From contig NZ_JADGMV010000005.1 in NCBI RefSeq assembly GCF_015234355.1, positions 1 through 64,000 on the forward strand: 64,000 bases of DNA. The letters are read 5' to 3'. The stretch is from Psychrobacter sp. NG25 (GTDB taxonomy: Bacteria > Pseudomonadota > Gammaproteobacteria > Pseudomonadales > Moraxellaceae). The notes below the pieces were generated by a model that was not told the origin of the DNA, searched no databases, and saw nothing but the letters and a program-made list of their open reading frames with translations. Positions 16,389 to 26,197 of the stretch are shown here, in pieces (positions within the stretch are counted from its first letter, which is position 1; every line of letters starts with the position of its first letter). A program made the position numbers and the translations under genes.

Positions 16389-16607
16389 AATGGTTATGCT
16401 ATGACCAATCAGTCATTTACCATGTAGCCTTATAATGACCTGCTCCAAGCAGACGTAATTATATGATTGCTAATGACTATATTAGAAAATATGAGCATAT
16501 TCCTTGTCGACCTCGCGCAGTCTCTGTATGGCTCCATACTCTTGATGTTAGTGTGTTAACGCAAACGACAGTCATATGCTTAATCTTATTAAGTTTTGGG
16601 AGAGACT

Positions 16608-17291
16608 ATGAGTCGTCAGCATCAGTTCAAGGTACGAGAAGAAAATATCTTAGCAATGGCAGAGCAATTGCTACTTGAGTCGGGCGATGGTGATATCACT
16701 TTAGACAGTTTGGCAGACCAGCTGGATTTGGCTAAAGGGACACTATATAAGCATTTCTCCAGCAAAGATGAGCTCTATTTGCGTATTATTATCCGCTACG
16801 AAGAGCATCTGTTTAATATCAATCGTATTGATGATTGCCCATCGGCAGGTGTCGCTCGTATGATTTTTCAGCAGCTGTTCAATCCACAAAAAGCCATGCT
16901 ACTGAATCAAATCGAAGAGCGTTTGGCCGCATCGGTAACAGGACTCAATCGATTATTTGGTGAGTTGTATGATATCCGTCGTCAGCGTATGAAACGTTTG
17001 ATTGATATCATCAGTGCTTATTTGAAAGATGAGCACAGCAGTTTGAGTACGCGTGATTATCTATCGTCTATTTGGGCGATGGGTCAAGGCGGTGCTGGAC
17101 TATTAAATTCGAGCTTTTACCAGCGTTACTTGGGTCGCCGAGATACTTTACGCTATGCGTTTGTCCAGCAAATACTAGAGTTGCCTAGCCATTATCCTGC
17201 TGTGGACGATGAAGTAATGGATGAAGATATGCAGGAATTGGTAGAACAGATTGAGACTGAGTCAGAAGAGCATCGCAATACCAATTATTAA
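16608..17291 (+). CDS. TetR-family transcriptional regulator
   Basis: A 227-residue regulator; ATG at 16608 follows GGGAGAG, better than the TTG at 16596. The HTH lies at about residues 30-60 (ITLDSLADQLDLAKGTLYKHFSSKDELYLRI). The C-terminal ligand domain has no recognisable ligand signature and ends with an acidic stretch. The gene is single, preceded by a 219-base gap after tatD and followed by a strong terminator. Target unknown. Confidence 0.9.
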   Translation: MSRQHQFKVREENILAMAEQLLLESGDGDITLDSLADQLDLAKGTLYKHFSSKDELYLRIIIRYEEHLFNINRIDDCPSAGVARMIFQQLFNPQKAMLLNQIEERLAASVTGLNRLFGELYDIRRQRMKRLIDIISAYLKDEHSSLSTRDYLSSIWAMGQGGAGLLNSSFYQRYLGRRDTLRYAFVQQILELPSHYPAVDDEVMDEDMQELVEQIETESEEHRNTNY

Positions 17292-17351
17292 GCGGTTTAT
17301 TGACTATTAATGCTGTCTATTCAGTTTTAATGTCATAAGCAATATCATTAT

Positions 17352-17402
17352 AAGAGCTATGTGTTGTCATATTTATCATGGCAACATACAGCTCTTAGTT
17401 TT
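17352..17402 (+). terminator. Rho-independent terminator after the TetR gene
   Basis: AAGAGCTATGTGTTGTCAT pairs with ATGGCAACATACAGCTCTT with few mismatches and is followed by a T-rich tail. Confidence 0.75.
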
Positions 17403-17448
17403 TTATAGCTTTTAAAAATTAATGAAGCATGCCGAGCCCTACAGCACG

Positions 17449-18129
17449 CTAGTCTTCTAATAGGGTTTCTTCCGTCGATTTCCAATTATAAGCACCATAA
17501 AATAGCATCTGTGCTTGACGAGTACAGTTATGCAGCATCATCTGCTTGTTTTCTTCAATCTCGTTCAAGTCGATCTCGTCATCATGGTCTTCCGTGTACG
17601 TCAGCTCCAACCAGTCGATAATCCAAGAGAAGAACATATTGACCCCAGCTTCGGCCAATAACCGACGGTCATAGTCATTGATATGAGTAAATGCTGGCTG
17701 TAGTGCTAGGTCATCTGCCAAGCCTTGAGCATGCTTCTTTGTGAGCTCATTGATTGCTTTTCGGACAGACTCTGATCCGCCATAACGTTCACTGACCAAA
17801 AACTGCCAGTAATAAGGCTGATCGCTCACCATATATAAAAACAGCTGAATACTCTTGGCAATTTGACGATCGAAGCTACGCTTGCGACCAATCTGTAAGC
17901 TATCGCTTAATATGGCCAACGTGCCTCCTAGCTCTTCAACCACCAACGCACGTCCGAGCGATTCCATATCATCGAAATGTCGATAAAATGCGGTCGGTAC
18001 TACGCCGACTTCACGCGTGACTTGTCTTAGGCTGATAGAGCTAAAAGATTGCCCTGTCATACATAAATCGAGTACGGCATTAAAAAAGGCGTGCCGAGTT
18101 TGAAGTTTCTTTTGTTCGCGACTGCTCAT
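17449..18129 (-). CDS. fabR: FabR-like TetR-family repressor of unsaturated fatty-acid genes
   Basis: A 226-residue TetR protein. The HTH segment SISLRQVTREVGVVPTAFYRHFDDMESLG (about 29-57) closely resembles FabR of Enterobacteria and Acinetobacter, which senses the saturated/unsaturated acyl ratio and represses fabA/fabB or desaturase genes. The rest of the chain, including LAEAGVNMFFSWIIDWLELTY, has the family helical layout. No fatty-acid gene is adjacent, so the regulated genes must lie elsewhere. The symbol is by resemblance; a FabR-like paralogue cannot be excluded. Confidence 0.75.
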   Translation of the reverse strand: MSSREQKKLQTRHAFFNAVLDLCMTGQSFSSISLRQVTREVGVVPTAFYRHFDDMESLGRALVVEELGGTLAILSDSLQIGRKRSFDRQIAKSIQLFLYMVSDQPYYWQFLVSERYGGSESVRKAINELTKKHAQGLADDLALQPAFTHINDYDRRLLAEAGVNMFFSWIIDWLELTYTEDHDDEIDLNEIEENKQMMLHNCTRQAQMLFYGAYNWKSTEETLLED

Positions 18130-18234
18130 AATATTTCAAAATTGTCCGGTAGGTGTTTATCATACTCATTTCAGCGTAAAAATACGAATGAAATACGCAA
18201 CTTGTATTCATTTACTAAACCATACACTGGTCTT

Positions 18235-19668
18235 TTAAACCATTGTGCCCCAATGACCCTGCAATTCCTGCGCCAATCGATACGCTTCATGGTCATTCAT
18301 GCCAGTAATAAAATCTAAAATATTTAAAATATTGTGATAAGTATTATCTGATAGCTCGCGGCGATGTTCACACAGGTGTGGTTGTAGCAGCATAGACAGA
18401 CGTTGCTGCTCAAAGGACATAGATTGAGGGTCAGATGTTGCTCTACTACCTGTCCAAGCCAATGGCATAAAAGCATCTAATAAACGATGCAAGCATTGAT
18501 TGGCCATGAGCTCCATTCGTACTTTGTTTGGGTGATTGAATATTTTCTCACGTGCCAACTGCTTGGCTTGATTGATGCCACTTTGCACACTGATATCACA
18601 GTGGTCAAATAAACTGCCTTGGATTTTTCCGGCAAGCAAGGCATCACTATTGGAGACAAAGGCGTCGGTCACCGTGTTTACCAAACGCATCATGGCACGT
18701 GCTCGCAATGAGGCAAGACTCTGCCTAACGGACATGTGTGTCGGTAAGTTAATACTACCAGGGTGCTCACCAATCAGCTCATAAAATATTGTGGCGACTT
18801 CCTCGTAAGTGAGCATGTTTAGATTGATGCCGTCCTCTAAATCTATTAATGCATAGCAAATATCATCGGCCGCTTCTAGCAAATACGCTAGTGGGTGCCG
18901 CGCAAAGCCATCATGTTGCTCTGAGCGCGGCAGATTCAAGCAAGCTGCTAGCTCTTCTAGCTGAGCCGCTTCGCTATAAAAGCAGCCAAATTTTTGCACG
19001 TTGGTTGCAATGCCGCCTGAATGTAAGCTGTGAGAGGTATCATTGCTATGTGTCGCTAGCCAAGGGTATTTCATAAAGGCACCTAAGGTCGCACAAGTAA
19101 GGCGCATGCCCCCTTTGTCCGGATGGTGCTCATTACGTGCCAATAGCCGAAACCCTTGAGCATTACCTTCGTATGCTAATAGGTCCAAGCGCTCGTTGCT
19201 ATTCAAAGCTTGCAAAACAGTGTGACGATCCGGATTGATAAACCAATCACGAATGGCATATTCTCCTGCATGACCAAAAGGAGGGTTGCCAATATCATGA
19301 GCGAGGCAGGCTGCTTGTACAATGACGCCGACGTCCGCTGGCGAGATACCTGCTGGTAAGCCATTGCCTAATTTATCATGGAGCTTTTCTGCTGCCATCA
19401 TTGCTAAAGAGCGTCCAATACACGAGACTTCAAGCGAATGCGTTAAGCGAGTGTGAATCCCGAGCTGATTGGTCAACGGATGGACTTGGGTCTTTTGATT
19501 GAGCTGTCGAAAGGAATGTGAAAACACCAGTCTGTCATAGTCTTTATGAAACTGAGAGCGGGTACTCGTATTGGCGTTAAATTTTTTGGAAGCGCCAAGA
19601 CGCTGTGAGTTGAGGAGATGAGACCATTGGACGGTAGGGGATGACAAAGAGGTAGGTGTACCTAGCAT
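18235..19668 (-). CDS. dgt: Deoxyguanosine triphosphate triphosphohydrolase (dGTPase)
   Basis: A 477-residue HD-domain hydrolase. Metal-binding residues are visible: His in RLTHSLEVSCIGRSLA (~75), the HD pair in CLAHDIGNPPFGHAGE (~115), and a later Asp in LEAADDICYALIDLEDG (~265). The NTSTRSQFHKDYDRLVFSHSFRQLNQKTQV segment near residue 30 is the typical N-terminal dGTPase signature. It releases triphosphate from dGTP to balance nucleotide pools. It lies ~100 bases upstream of, and in the same direction as, the FabR-like gene. Confidence 0.92.
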   Translation of the reverse strand: MLGTPTSLSSPTVQWSHLLNSQRLGASKKFNANTSTRSQFHKDYDRLVFSHSFRQLNQKTQVHPLTNQLGIHTRLTHSLEVSCIGRSLAMMAAEKLHDKLGNGLPAGISPADVGVIVQAACLAHDIGNPPFGHAGEYAIRDWFINPDRHTVLQALNSNERLDLLAYEGNAQGFRLLARNEHHPDKGGMRLTCATLGAFMKYPWLATHSNDTSHSLHSGGIATNVQKFGCFYSEAAQLEELAACLNLPRSEQHDGFARHPLAYLLEAADDICYALIDLEDGINLNMLTYEEVATIFYELIGEHPGSINLPTHMSVRQSLASLRARAMMRLVNTVTDAFVSNSDALLAGKIQGSLFDHCDISVQSGINQAKQLAREKIFNHPNKVRMELMANQCLHRLLDAFMPLAWTGSRATSDPQSMSFEQQRLSMLLQPHLCEHRRELSDNTYHNILNILDFITGMNDHEAYRLAQELQGHWGTMV

Positions 19669-19866
19669 GTTGAGATGTCCGAAACCAAGAGAACCTTTAG
19701 CATAGCAAAATAGCGCCCTTGGTACAGCACTAGTCTAGCGGTAATCATATAATAAAATAGCTAAAGTATTAACGCCGCTGAGTATAACAATGTATGAGTT
19801 TATACATCAGCGATGTTTTAGCAATCTTATTATGGATTAGGCCATATTGAACACGCCCTAAATAGA

Positions 19867-20430
19867 TTAAGATTTTTGGCAGTTAAATAAAACGTCTTCC
19901 TTTTCGATAGTCACATTGCCGTCCAATGTTTTATTGAGTAGTGTTGCCTTGTCACCATTTACTTGCCATATGATGCCATGGGTATCATCTAGGCCAATAT
20001 CACTCATATAGATTTTTTTATCGGTGCTTTCATTGAGATCAGAGGCAGCAGTCAAGTCATACTCTAGACCATCGATGAGCAGGGTCGCTGTCTGTGGCGT
20101 ACTGTCGTTACCATAAGAAACCTCAATAGTAGCAGTAGGCTCACAAGAGAATGGCGTGCCTGCACTGGCATGGTCATGCCCTTCGTGCTCTTCGTGATCG
20201 TGCCCTTCGTGCTCTTCGTGATCGTGCCCTTCATGTTCTTCGTGATCGTGCCCTTCGTGCTCTTCGTGATCGTGCCCTTCATGTTCTTCGTGATCATGGC
20301 CTTCTTGATCCTCTACGGCGGTTACTACCTCAGTGTCAGTACTAGGTTGACAGCCCAATAGTGAGCCTGTCACTACGCTTCCTATTAGTGCAGCACTTGC
20401 AAGTTTAGAAAAAGAGAAATAAGCAGCCAT
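19867..20430 (-). CDS. Histidine-rich lipoprotein with tandem metal-binding repeats
   Basis: A 187-residue lipoprotein; ATG at 20430 has AGGA eight bases upstream, better than the TTG at 20445. A lipobox (GSLLGC) ends the signal peptide near residue 26. Residues ~43-90 are six consecutive copies of the octamer GHDHEEHE (the last truncated to GHDHA), then comes a soluble domain with two cysteines. His/Asp/Glu runs like this bind zinc, nickel or copper and occur in metal-uptake or storage proteins. The soluble domain is not recognised. No transporter gene is adjacent. Confidence 0.85.
   Translation of the reverse strand: MAAYFSFSKLASAALIGSVVTGSLLGCQPSTDTEVVTAVEDQEGHDHEEHEGHDHEEHEGHDHEEHEGHDHEEHEGHDHEEHEGHDHASAGTPFSCEPTATIEVSYGNDSTPQTATLLIDGLEYDLTAASDLNESTDKKIYMSDIGLDDTHGIIWQVNGDKATLLNKTLDGNVTIEKEDVLFNCQKS
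20171..20306 (-). repeat. 24-bp tandem repeat encoding the His-rich octamers
   Basis: About five and a half 24-bp units with a few synonymous differences (CTTCGTGCTC against CTTCATGTTC) that alternate. This suggests that 48-bp blocks were duplicated and that copy number may vary by slippage. Confidence 0.85.
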
Positions 20431-20486
20431 AATATACGTCCTCAAATAAGCAAAAATAAAGATATGTTATAATATAACAGTTAATG

Positions 20487-20527
20487 CAAAAAATAAAGCC
20501 GATGATAGAGAATCTCCATCATCGGCT
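20487..20527 (-). terminator. Rho-independent terminator of ychF
   Basis: On the minus strand AGCCGATGAT, a loop, then ATCATCGGCT and a T-rich tail, 33 bases after the ychF stop codon. Confidence 0.85.
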
Positions 20528-20559
20528 CATTAGTTTTAAGTGCTATCTACCGCTTAAAG

Positions 20560-21651
20560 TTATACGTTAAAACGGAAATGCATCACGTCGCCATCTTGCA
20601 CGATGTATGTTTTGCCTTCCAGACGCGATTTACCAGCAGCAGCTGCGCCTTTTTCACCATTGTGTTCGATGAAATCATCATAGGCAATAACTTCGGCACG
20701 AATGAAGCCGCGCTCAAAATCAGTATGAATTACGCCAGCAGCTTGTGGGGCAGTTGCGCCAATAGCGACGGTCCAAGCACGTACTTCTTTGACACCAGCG
20801 GTAAAGTAAGTTTGCATGTCAAGTAAGTCATAACCACCGCGAATGACTTGATCAAGACCGGCTTCTTCCATGTCCATCTCAGCTAGGAAGTCTTTTTTGT
20901 CGTCTTCATCGAGCTGAGCGATTTCAGATTCGATTTGGTTGCATAGAGCGATGACGATAGAGTCTTCACCAGTCGCATAGTTGCGAACGGCATCAAGGTA
21001 AGGGTTGTTTTCAAAGCTATCCTCAGCGACGTTAGCGATATACATGGTTGGCTTTAGTGTGATTAAACCATAGCTTCTGATGAGTTTTTTCTCATCAGCA
21101 TCTAGATCTGCCGCACGTGCTGCTTTACCTTCTGCTAGCAATGGCTCGATTTTTTTGAAGATATCAAGCATAGCACTAGCGTCTTTATCACCGCCTTTGG
21201 CCTTTTTGGTCAAGTTGAATATAGCGCGCTCAACGGCTTCTAAGTCAGCGAGTGCCAGTTCAGTGTTGATGGTTTCGATATCATCAATCGGGCTGACGCG
21301 GCCATCGACGTGAACGACGTTGTCATCATCAAAACAGCGTACGACGTGAGCAATCGCATCGGTCTCACGGATGTTGGCTAGGAACTGGTTTCCCATGCCT
21401 TCGCCTTTTGACGCGCCTGCGACTAGACCTGCGATATCAACAAACTCCATGGTCGTTGGTAGTACGCGTTCTGGATTGACGATATCAGCCAATTTCTTTA
21501 GGCGTGGGTCTGGTACTGGTACGATACCCGTGTTGGGATCTTTGGTACAAAATGGAAAGTTTTCAGCGGCGATACCCGCTTTGGTCAAAGCATTAAACAA
21601 GGTGGATTTACCCACGTTTGGTAGGCCGACGATGCCGCAATTAAAACCCAT
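20560..21651 (-). CDS. ychF: Redox-responsive ribosome-binding ATPase YchF (Obg family)
   Basis: A 363-residue P-loop protein, the usual YchF length. The G1 motif [14 protein letters not shown] is at ~8-21, G3 [20 protein letters not shown] at ~70, and the altered G4 region (no NKxD, instead ...YIANVAED) explains the ATP preference of the family. The C-terminal TGS domain ends [33 protein letters not shown]. It binds ribosomes and affects stress responses and start-site fidelity. It is divergent from the helicase gene; the 322-base gap (21652-21974) carries the two promoter regions and no gene that I can see. Confidence 0.96.
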   Translation of the reverse strand: MGFNCGIVGLPNVGKSTLFNALTKAGIAAENFPFCTKDPNTGIVPVPDPRLKKLADIVNPERVLPTTMEFVDIAGLVAGASKGEGMGNQFLANIRETDAIAHVVRCFDDDNVVHVDGRVSPIDDIETINTELALADLEAVERAIFNLTKKAKGGDKDASAMLDIFKKIEPLLAEGKAARAADLDADEKKLIRSYGLITLKPTMYIANVAEDSFENNPYLDAVRNYATGEDSIVIALCNQIESEIAQLDEDDKKDFLAEMDMEEAGLDQVIRGGYDLLDMQTYFTAGVKEVRAWTVAIGATAPQAAGVIHTDFERGFIRAEVIAYDDFIEHNGEKGAAAAGKSRLEGKTYIVQDGDVMHFRFNV

Positions 21652-21974
21652 AACATTCTCTCAATGTATTAATAAAATCAGTTGGTATAAAGATTGGTTA
21701 AATGATAAATCAAAATTGGGCACATTGTAGCAAATTTACCTGAATAGGGGTGAGGTTGTTGTATTGTATACTGAGATTTTGCTTTTGCTCATTACTGGCA
21801 ATTTTGCCATTTTATCGATTATGGTAAGCTGTGTTATAAAATAATAGTTTGGCTTGTAGGCGTATAAAAGATAAGCATCTGTGACTCGCTACACTTTACG
21901 AGCAATCCTCATTATGAACACCAAATGCTCTCAGTCAAATGCAGCTGAAATAAAATGAAAGGCAAAATTCTATA

Positions 21975-24155
21975 ATGACTACCACGATTTTTGACACGCG
22001 CCACTATAATTATCCACAGAATTTCATGGAGATTAAGCCCAAGCTGGCACGTCTAGAAAAGGCGATTAAAAAGCTAGAGGCAAATTTAATCGATGCTAAT
22101 GATGATGCAAATATTGAGCTACTAAATCATAGGATGAGTGGTGAATTAGGATTAAAAGTAGACTATGCCCGCGAATTAAATCCTGATCAATTATTAGCAG
22201 CCACAACTATCGAAGGCAAGGTTTTAGTCATAGCCGGTGCTGGCTCTGGCAAGACTAAAACACTCACGTATCGTACCAGTTATTTGTTAGAGAACGGAGT
22301 TACGCCCAAAAGCATCTTGCTACTGACCTTTACGCGTAAAGCCGCCAATGAAATCAAAAGTCGTGCAAAGACTTTATTGACCAATAGTTTATCTGATGAA
22401 GATTTGGCCAAGGATAAACTACCAACTGATAAGCGGCTCAACGATATCACTAGTGGGACATTTCATTCGTTTTGCAATATGCTATTGCGCCAGTATTCAG
22501 GGCTGCTGGGTATCAATCCGCGATTTACGATTTTAGATACAGGCGATAGTGAAGATGCCATCGACTTAATTCATAAAGAAAAAAAGTATCCTGCGCAAAC
22601 CAAAAGCCAGGCCTTTCCACGTAAGAAAACATTGCAAAATATTATTTCTAGCTCTCGGAATAGACGTATTCATATCCGCGATTTAATCGAAAGCAGTTAC
22701 CCTGATATCGCTGTGCATATTCCTATCATTGAGCAATTGGCAGTCGATTTTCATGAGTATAAGCGTGCCAATCATCTCTATGATTTTGACGATATTATCA
22801 GTCAGGTCGTGCGCCATTTGAAGACGAATGATACCTTTCGTCAAATGCTACAAAACCAATATCGCTACATCATGGTTGACGAGTACCAAGACACCAATAT
22901 TCCGCAAAAGCAGCTGATAGATTTGATTAGTAAACCTGAGTCGGTATCGCTGATGGTAGTCGGTGATGACAATCAAAGTATTTATGCTTTTCGCGGTGCC
23001 AATTACGAAAACATTCTGTTATTCGGTGAGACCTATCCCGACGCCAAGCTGATTAAGCTCGAACAAAACTATCGCAGCACGCCTGCTGTTTTGGATTATA
23101 TTAATGCCTTGTCCGCGCAAATCACGCTAGGCTATCAAAAACAATTGTACTCTGGCGCATCGATAAGTGGGCATAAGCCAGTGTTTAGCCGCCTAAGCAA
23201 TGAGACAAAAGAAGCCAAGTATATCGCCGATAAAATCATCGAGCTAAAGTCGGATCATGATTACGATGATTTTGCGGTACTGTGCCGCACATCCTTTCAG
23301 TCTAACTATGTCCAATTAGAGTTTATGGAGCGTCATATTCCATTCATCGTGGTGGGCGGTATCAAGTTCATTGAAAGGCGACATATCAAAGACGTTTTGG
23401 CCTTTATTAAAATTCTTTATAACCCCAATGATACGATTGCATGGCATCGTATTTTAACCTTATTCCAAGGCGTTGGGACAGTCACCGCGACGCGTTTGAC
23501 CCAAGCTATTAATGCTGATAACAACTCCTTTGAGCCATTACTCACGGCGAAGTTTGCTAAAAAAAGTGCACAGCTTGAGCCTTTATACAATACGCTGACT
23601 AAGGCAAATCAGGCTGAATCAGTCGAAACGGTCATTGAGCATATTTTAGAGTTCTATATTCCTGTCTTAAAAACGATTGAAGAGAATTGGCGAGAGCGTA
23701 ACGAAGATTTCCGTGTGCTCAAAAATTTGGCAACAGAACACAGCAGCCTTGATAACTTCTTAGAAAATTTAGCACTCGACCCACCCAATGACTCGGTAGC
23801 AACAACCAGTAAACCAGATAATAATGACAGTGATAAAGTCACTATTTCGACCATTCATAGTGCTAAAGGGCTAGAGTGGCCAGTGGTGTTTATTAATTCA
23901 TTGGTCGATGGTATCACGCCGCATCATCGCTCGTTGGATGACTTTGAGGAGCTAGAAGAAGAGCGTAAATTATTCTATGTTGCTTGTAGTCGAGCAAAGA
24001 CTAGACTTTACCTAACGGCACCTGATTACTTTGCCAGTTATTCAGGATATTTTGACAAACCATCACGGTTTATCGCTGAGTTGTCTGCTGATGAAGTGAC
24101 GGTAGAAAATTCTAAACAAATGAGAGAGGAGAATGATGATCCAGTATGGTGGTAA
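21975..24155 (+). CDS. UvrD/Rep-family superfamily 1 DNA helicase
   Basis: A 726-residue ATP-dependent 3'-5' helicase. Q motif region LNPDQLLAATT (~66), Walker A AGAGSGKTKTLTYR (~84), motif Ia LLTFTRKAANEIKSRA, motif II VDEYQDTN (~302), motif III GDDNQSIYAFRGA, motif IV LEQNYRS, motif V TISTIHSAKGLEWPVVF (~625) and motif VI LFYVACSRAKTRLYL. A ~60-residue N-terminal extension rich in Lys and Asp distinguishes it from UvrD and Rep. The exact paralogue group is unclear. It is followed by 325 bases without a gene (24156-24481). Confidence 0.93.
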   Translation: MTTTIFDTRHYNYPQNFMEIKPKLARLEKAIKKLEANLIDANDDANIELLNHRMSGELGLKVDYARELNPDQLLAATTIEGKVLVIAGAGSGKTKTLTYRTSYLLENGVTPKSILLLTFTRKAANEIKSRAKTLLTNSLSDEDLAKDKLPTDKRLNDITSGTFHSFCNMLLRQYSGLLGINPRFTILDTGDSEDAIDLIHKEKKYPAQTKSQAFPRKKTLQNIISSSRNRRIHIRDLIESSYPDIAVHIPIIEQLAVDFHEYKRANHLYDFDDIISQVVRHLKTNDTFRQMLQNQYRYIMVDEYQDTNIPQKQLIDLISKPESVSLMVVGDDNQSIYAFRGANYENILLFGETYPDAKLIKLEQNYRSTPAVLDYINALSAQITLGYQKQLYSGASISGHKPVFSRLSNETKEAKYIADKIIELKSDHDYDDFAVLCRTSFQSNYVQLEFMERHIPFIVVGGIKFIERRHIKDVLAFIKILYNPNDTIAWHRILTLFQGVGTVTATRLTQAINADNNSFEPLLTAKFAKKSAQLEPLYNTLTKANQAESVETVIEHILEFYIPVLKTIEENWRERNEDFRVLKNLATEHSSLDNFLENLALDPPNDSVATTSKPDNNDSDKVTISTIHSAKGLEWPVVFINSLVDGITPHHRSLDDFEELEEERKLFYVACSRAKTRLYLTAPDYFASYSGYFDKPSRFIAELSADEVTVENSKQMREENDDPVWW

Positions 24156-24481
24156 TTTTCTTTGTTCATCGATGACATGGCTGAGTCAGGTTTTCTACGA
24201 CATTACTTAGCGTTGTAATTAGTACGTCATTATAAGAAGAGAAACTCGTGCAGGATTTCAGCCTGTTTTCCTCATTTTTGCTGTCAAGCCATTGCTAAAT
24301 ACTTTAGCTATTCCTTTTGAAAATACGTTACTACTAAAGGGATAACCAAAAGTATTTAATAGCAAAAATATTTATGAGATTGGGGTTTCATATTTAGCTC
24401 AATGCGTTACTATTACCACCTTATTCCGTTAGACCCTCGTATTTGATACTCTGTATTAACACCCTAAGAAAAGGATAGGTT

Positions 24482-25729
24482 ATGCGCTATGAAGTGATCG
24501 TTATCGGTGCAGGTATGGTTGGCACGTCAGTTGCGTGGCATTTACAAAAAAACAATTCACAAGTATTGATGCTAGACAAGAAGCTGCCAGGGTCAGAGAC
24601 CTCATATGGTAATGCTGGATTGATTCAGCGCGAAGCCATTCATACCCATCCTTTTCCTCGTCAATTGACTGAGATGATCAGAGTATTACCGAACCAAGGT
24701 ACTGATATTCGCTATCGTATCCCAGCGATTCTGCGTTACCATCAAGCGCTGCTACAGTACTGGAAATACTCTGTACCTGCGACTGTCAAGCAAATCGAAT
24801 CAGAGTGGCAGACACTGATTGAGCATTGCACCAGCGAACATCAAACGATGATTGAAGCATCTGGTGCTGACGAGCTAATCACGCGTGACGGCTGGTTACA
24901 GCTGCATCGTTCTGAAGAGACGTTTAAAGAAGCGCAAGTAGCAGCCATTGATGCACGCAACCAAGGCGTTGAGCACAACGTATTAAATCTTGAAGCACTA
25001 AAAGCCATGGAGCCTAGTGCCAATTTCGAAGGTTTCGTTGGTGCAATTCATTGGAAAAACTCTTGGCAAGTATCGAACCCAAGCTCGCTAGTCAAAGCGT
25101 ATGCGAAAAATTTCCAAGAGATGGGTGGCACGATCAAAGAGAGCGATGTAAAAGAAATCGCACAAGACGGCGAAGGCTGGAAAATCATCACTGATAATGA
25201 CACTTACTATAGTGATAAGTTGGTCATTGCAGCGGGTCCATGGTCGAACGACTTGATCAGACCGCTAGGCTATAATCTGCCATTGTTCCCAATGCGTGGT
25301 TATCATCAGCATTTCAAAGTGACGGAAAAAAACACCATCAATCACAGTATGTTTGATATGGACAAAGGCTTTGTGATGGGTCCAATGCAGCAAGGTATCC
25401 GTATTACGACTGGTGCTGAGATGACCACCATGGATGCGCCAAAGAACTTTGGTCAATTAAAAACCGTTCTGAAGCTGGCTCGCAAAATCTTACCATTAGA
25501 AGACGCAGTAGAATCTGAAGCTTGGGCAGGATCACGTCCTTGTATGCCTGATATGAAGCCAGTTATTGGTCCTGCAGACAAGCATGACAAATTATGGTTT
25601 GCGTTTGGTCATAGCCATCAGGGTTTCACCTTAGGGCCTATGACAGGGCGTTTGGTTGAAGAAATGATTCATGAAAAGCCATCATTAGTAAACCTTGCAC
25701 CATTTAGTGCTCAGCGTTTTTCAAAATAA
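24482..25729 (+). CDS. FAD-dependent D-amino-acid dehydrogenase-like oxidoreductase (DadA family)
   Basis: A 415-residue DAO-fold flavoprotein. The Rossmann motif VIGAGMVGTSVAWHLQ begins at residue 6 with the ribose-binding Asp in LMLDKKLPGSETSYGNAG, and the C-terminal FAD motif is SRPCMPDMKPVIGP...GHSHQGFTLGPMTGRLV. These are characteristic of DadA-type enzymes, which oxidise D-amino acids to imino acids and pass electrons to the respiratory chain. The gene is followed 57 bases later by a RidA-family gene, whose product would hydrolyse the reactive imine, so the pair makes metabolic sense. The true substrate is unproven. Confidence 0.88.
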   Translation: MRYEVIVIGAGMVGTSVAWHLQKNNSQVLMLDKKLPGSETSYGNAGLIQREAIHTHPFPRQLTEMIRVLPNQGTDIRYRIPAILRYHQALLQYWKYSVPATVKQIESEWQTLIEHCTSEHQTMIEASGADELITRDGWLQLHRSEETFKEAQVAAIDARNQGVEHNVLNLEALKAMEPSANFEGFVGAIHWKNSWQVSNPSSLVKAYAKNFQEMGGTIKESDVKEIAQDGEGWKIITDNDTYYSDKLVIAAGPWSNDLIRPLGYNLPLFPMRGYHQHFKVTEKNTINHSMFDMDKGFVMGPMQQGIRITTGAEMTTMDAPKNFGQLKTVLKLARKILPLEDAVESEAWAGSRPCMPDMKPVIGPADKHDKLWFAFGHSHQGFTLGPMTGRLVEEMIHEKPSLVNLAPFSAQRFSK

Positions 25730-25785
25730 GCGCATATCTGCTAGATTTAGCACAGACTTAAATTAATAAATTGAAGGTATATAAT

Positions 25786-26127
25786 ATGATAAAGAAGCTA
25801 CACAGCACTCAACGTATGAGTAAAACCGTAATTCATAACCAGACTATCTATTTATGTGGTCAGGTAGGTAATGCAGAAGACGATATCAAAGCACAGACAT
25901 TAACTTGCTTAGAAAAAATCCAAACCTTGCTAGAAGAAGTGGGTAGCGATAAATCAAAACTACTATCAGTAACGGTTTGGATCAAAGATATGGCAGATTT
26001 TGCTGCTATGAATGAAGTCTATGACAAATTTTTTGAAGGCATTCAACCACCAGCACGTGCTTGTGGCGAATCAGCATTGGCACGTCCTGAGCTATTGGTT
26101 GAGATGATCGCCATCGCTGCTGAGTAA
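25786..26127 (+). CDS. RidA-family reactive imine/enamine deaminase
   Basis: A 113-residue RidA/YjgF/UK114 protein; ATG at 25786 has GAAGG upstream, better than the TTG at 25771. Recognisable parts are LCGQVGNAEDDIKAQTLTCLEKIQTLL, VTVWIKDMADFAAMNEVYDKFF and the Arg in PPARACGESALARPELLVEM, which in RidA orthologues binds the substrate carboxylate. The subgroup looks closer to YoaB/Rid2-7 than to E. coli RidA. It follows the DadA-like gene and is probably co-transcribed, detoxifying its imine product. Confidence 0.9.
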   Translation: MIKKLHSTQRMSKTVIHNQTIYLCGQVGNAEDDIKAQTLTCLEKIQTLLEEVGSDKSKLLSVTVWIKDMADFAAMNEVYDKFFEGIQPPARACGESALARPELLVEMIAIAAE

Positions 26128-26154
26128 AAACTACTCGTAGCACCTGTGTTAAAT

Positions 26155-26189
26155 AAAAAGGCCATGATAGCGATATCATGGCCTTTTTA
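26155..26189. terminator. Bidirectional terminator between ridA-like and crotonase genes
   Basis: AAAAAGGCCATGAT and ATCATGGCCTTTTT form a strong stem with A and T runs on both sides, between convergent genes. Confidence 0.9.
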
Positions 26190-26197
26190 TATGAGAG

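Noticed and set aside
20064..20361. Repetitive open frames opposite and alongside the His-rich repeat
   Set aside because: All are out-of-frame readings of the 24-bp repeat.
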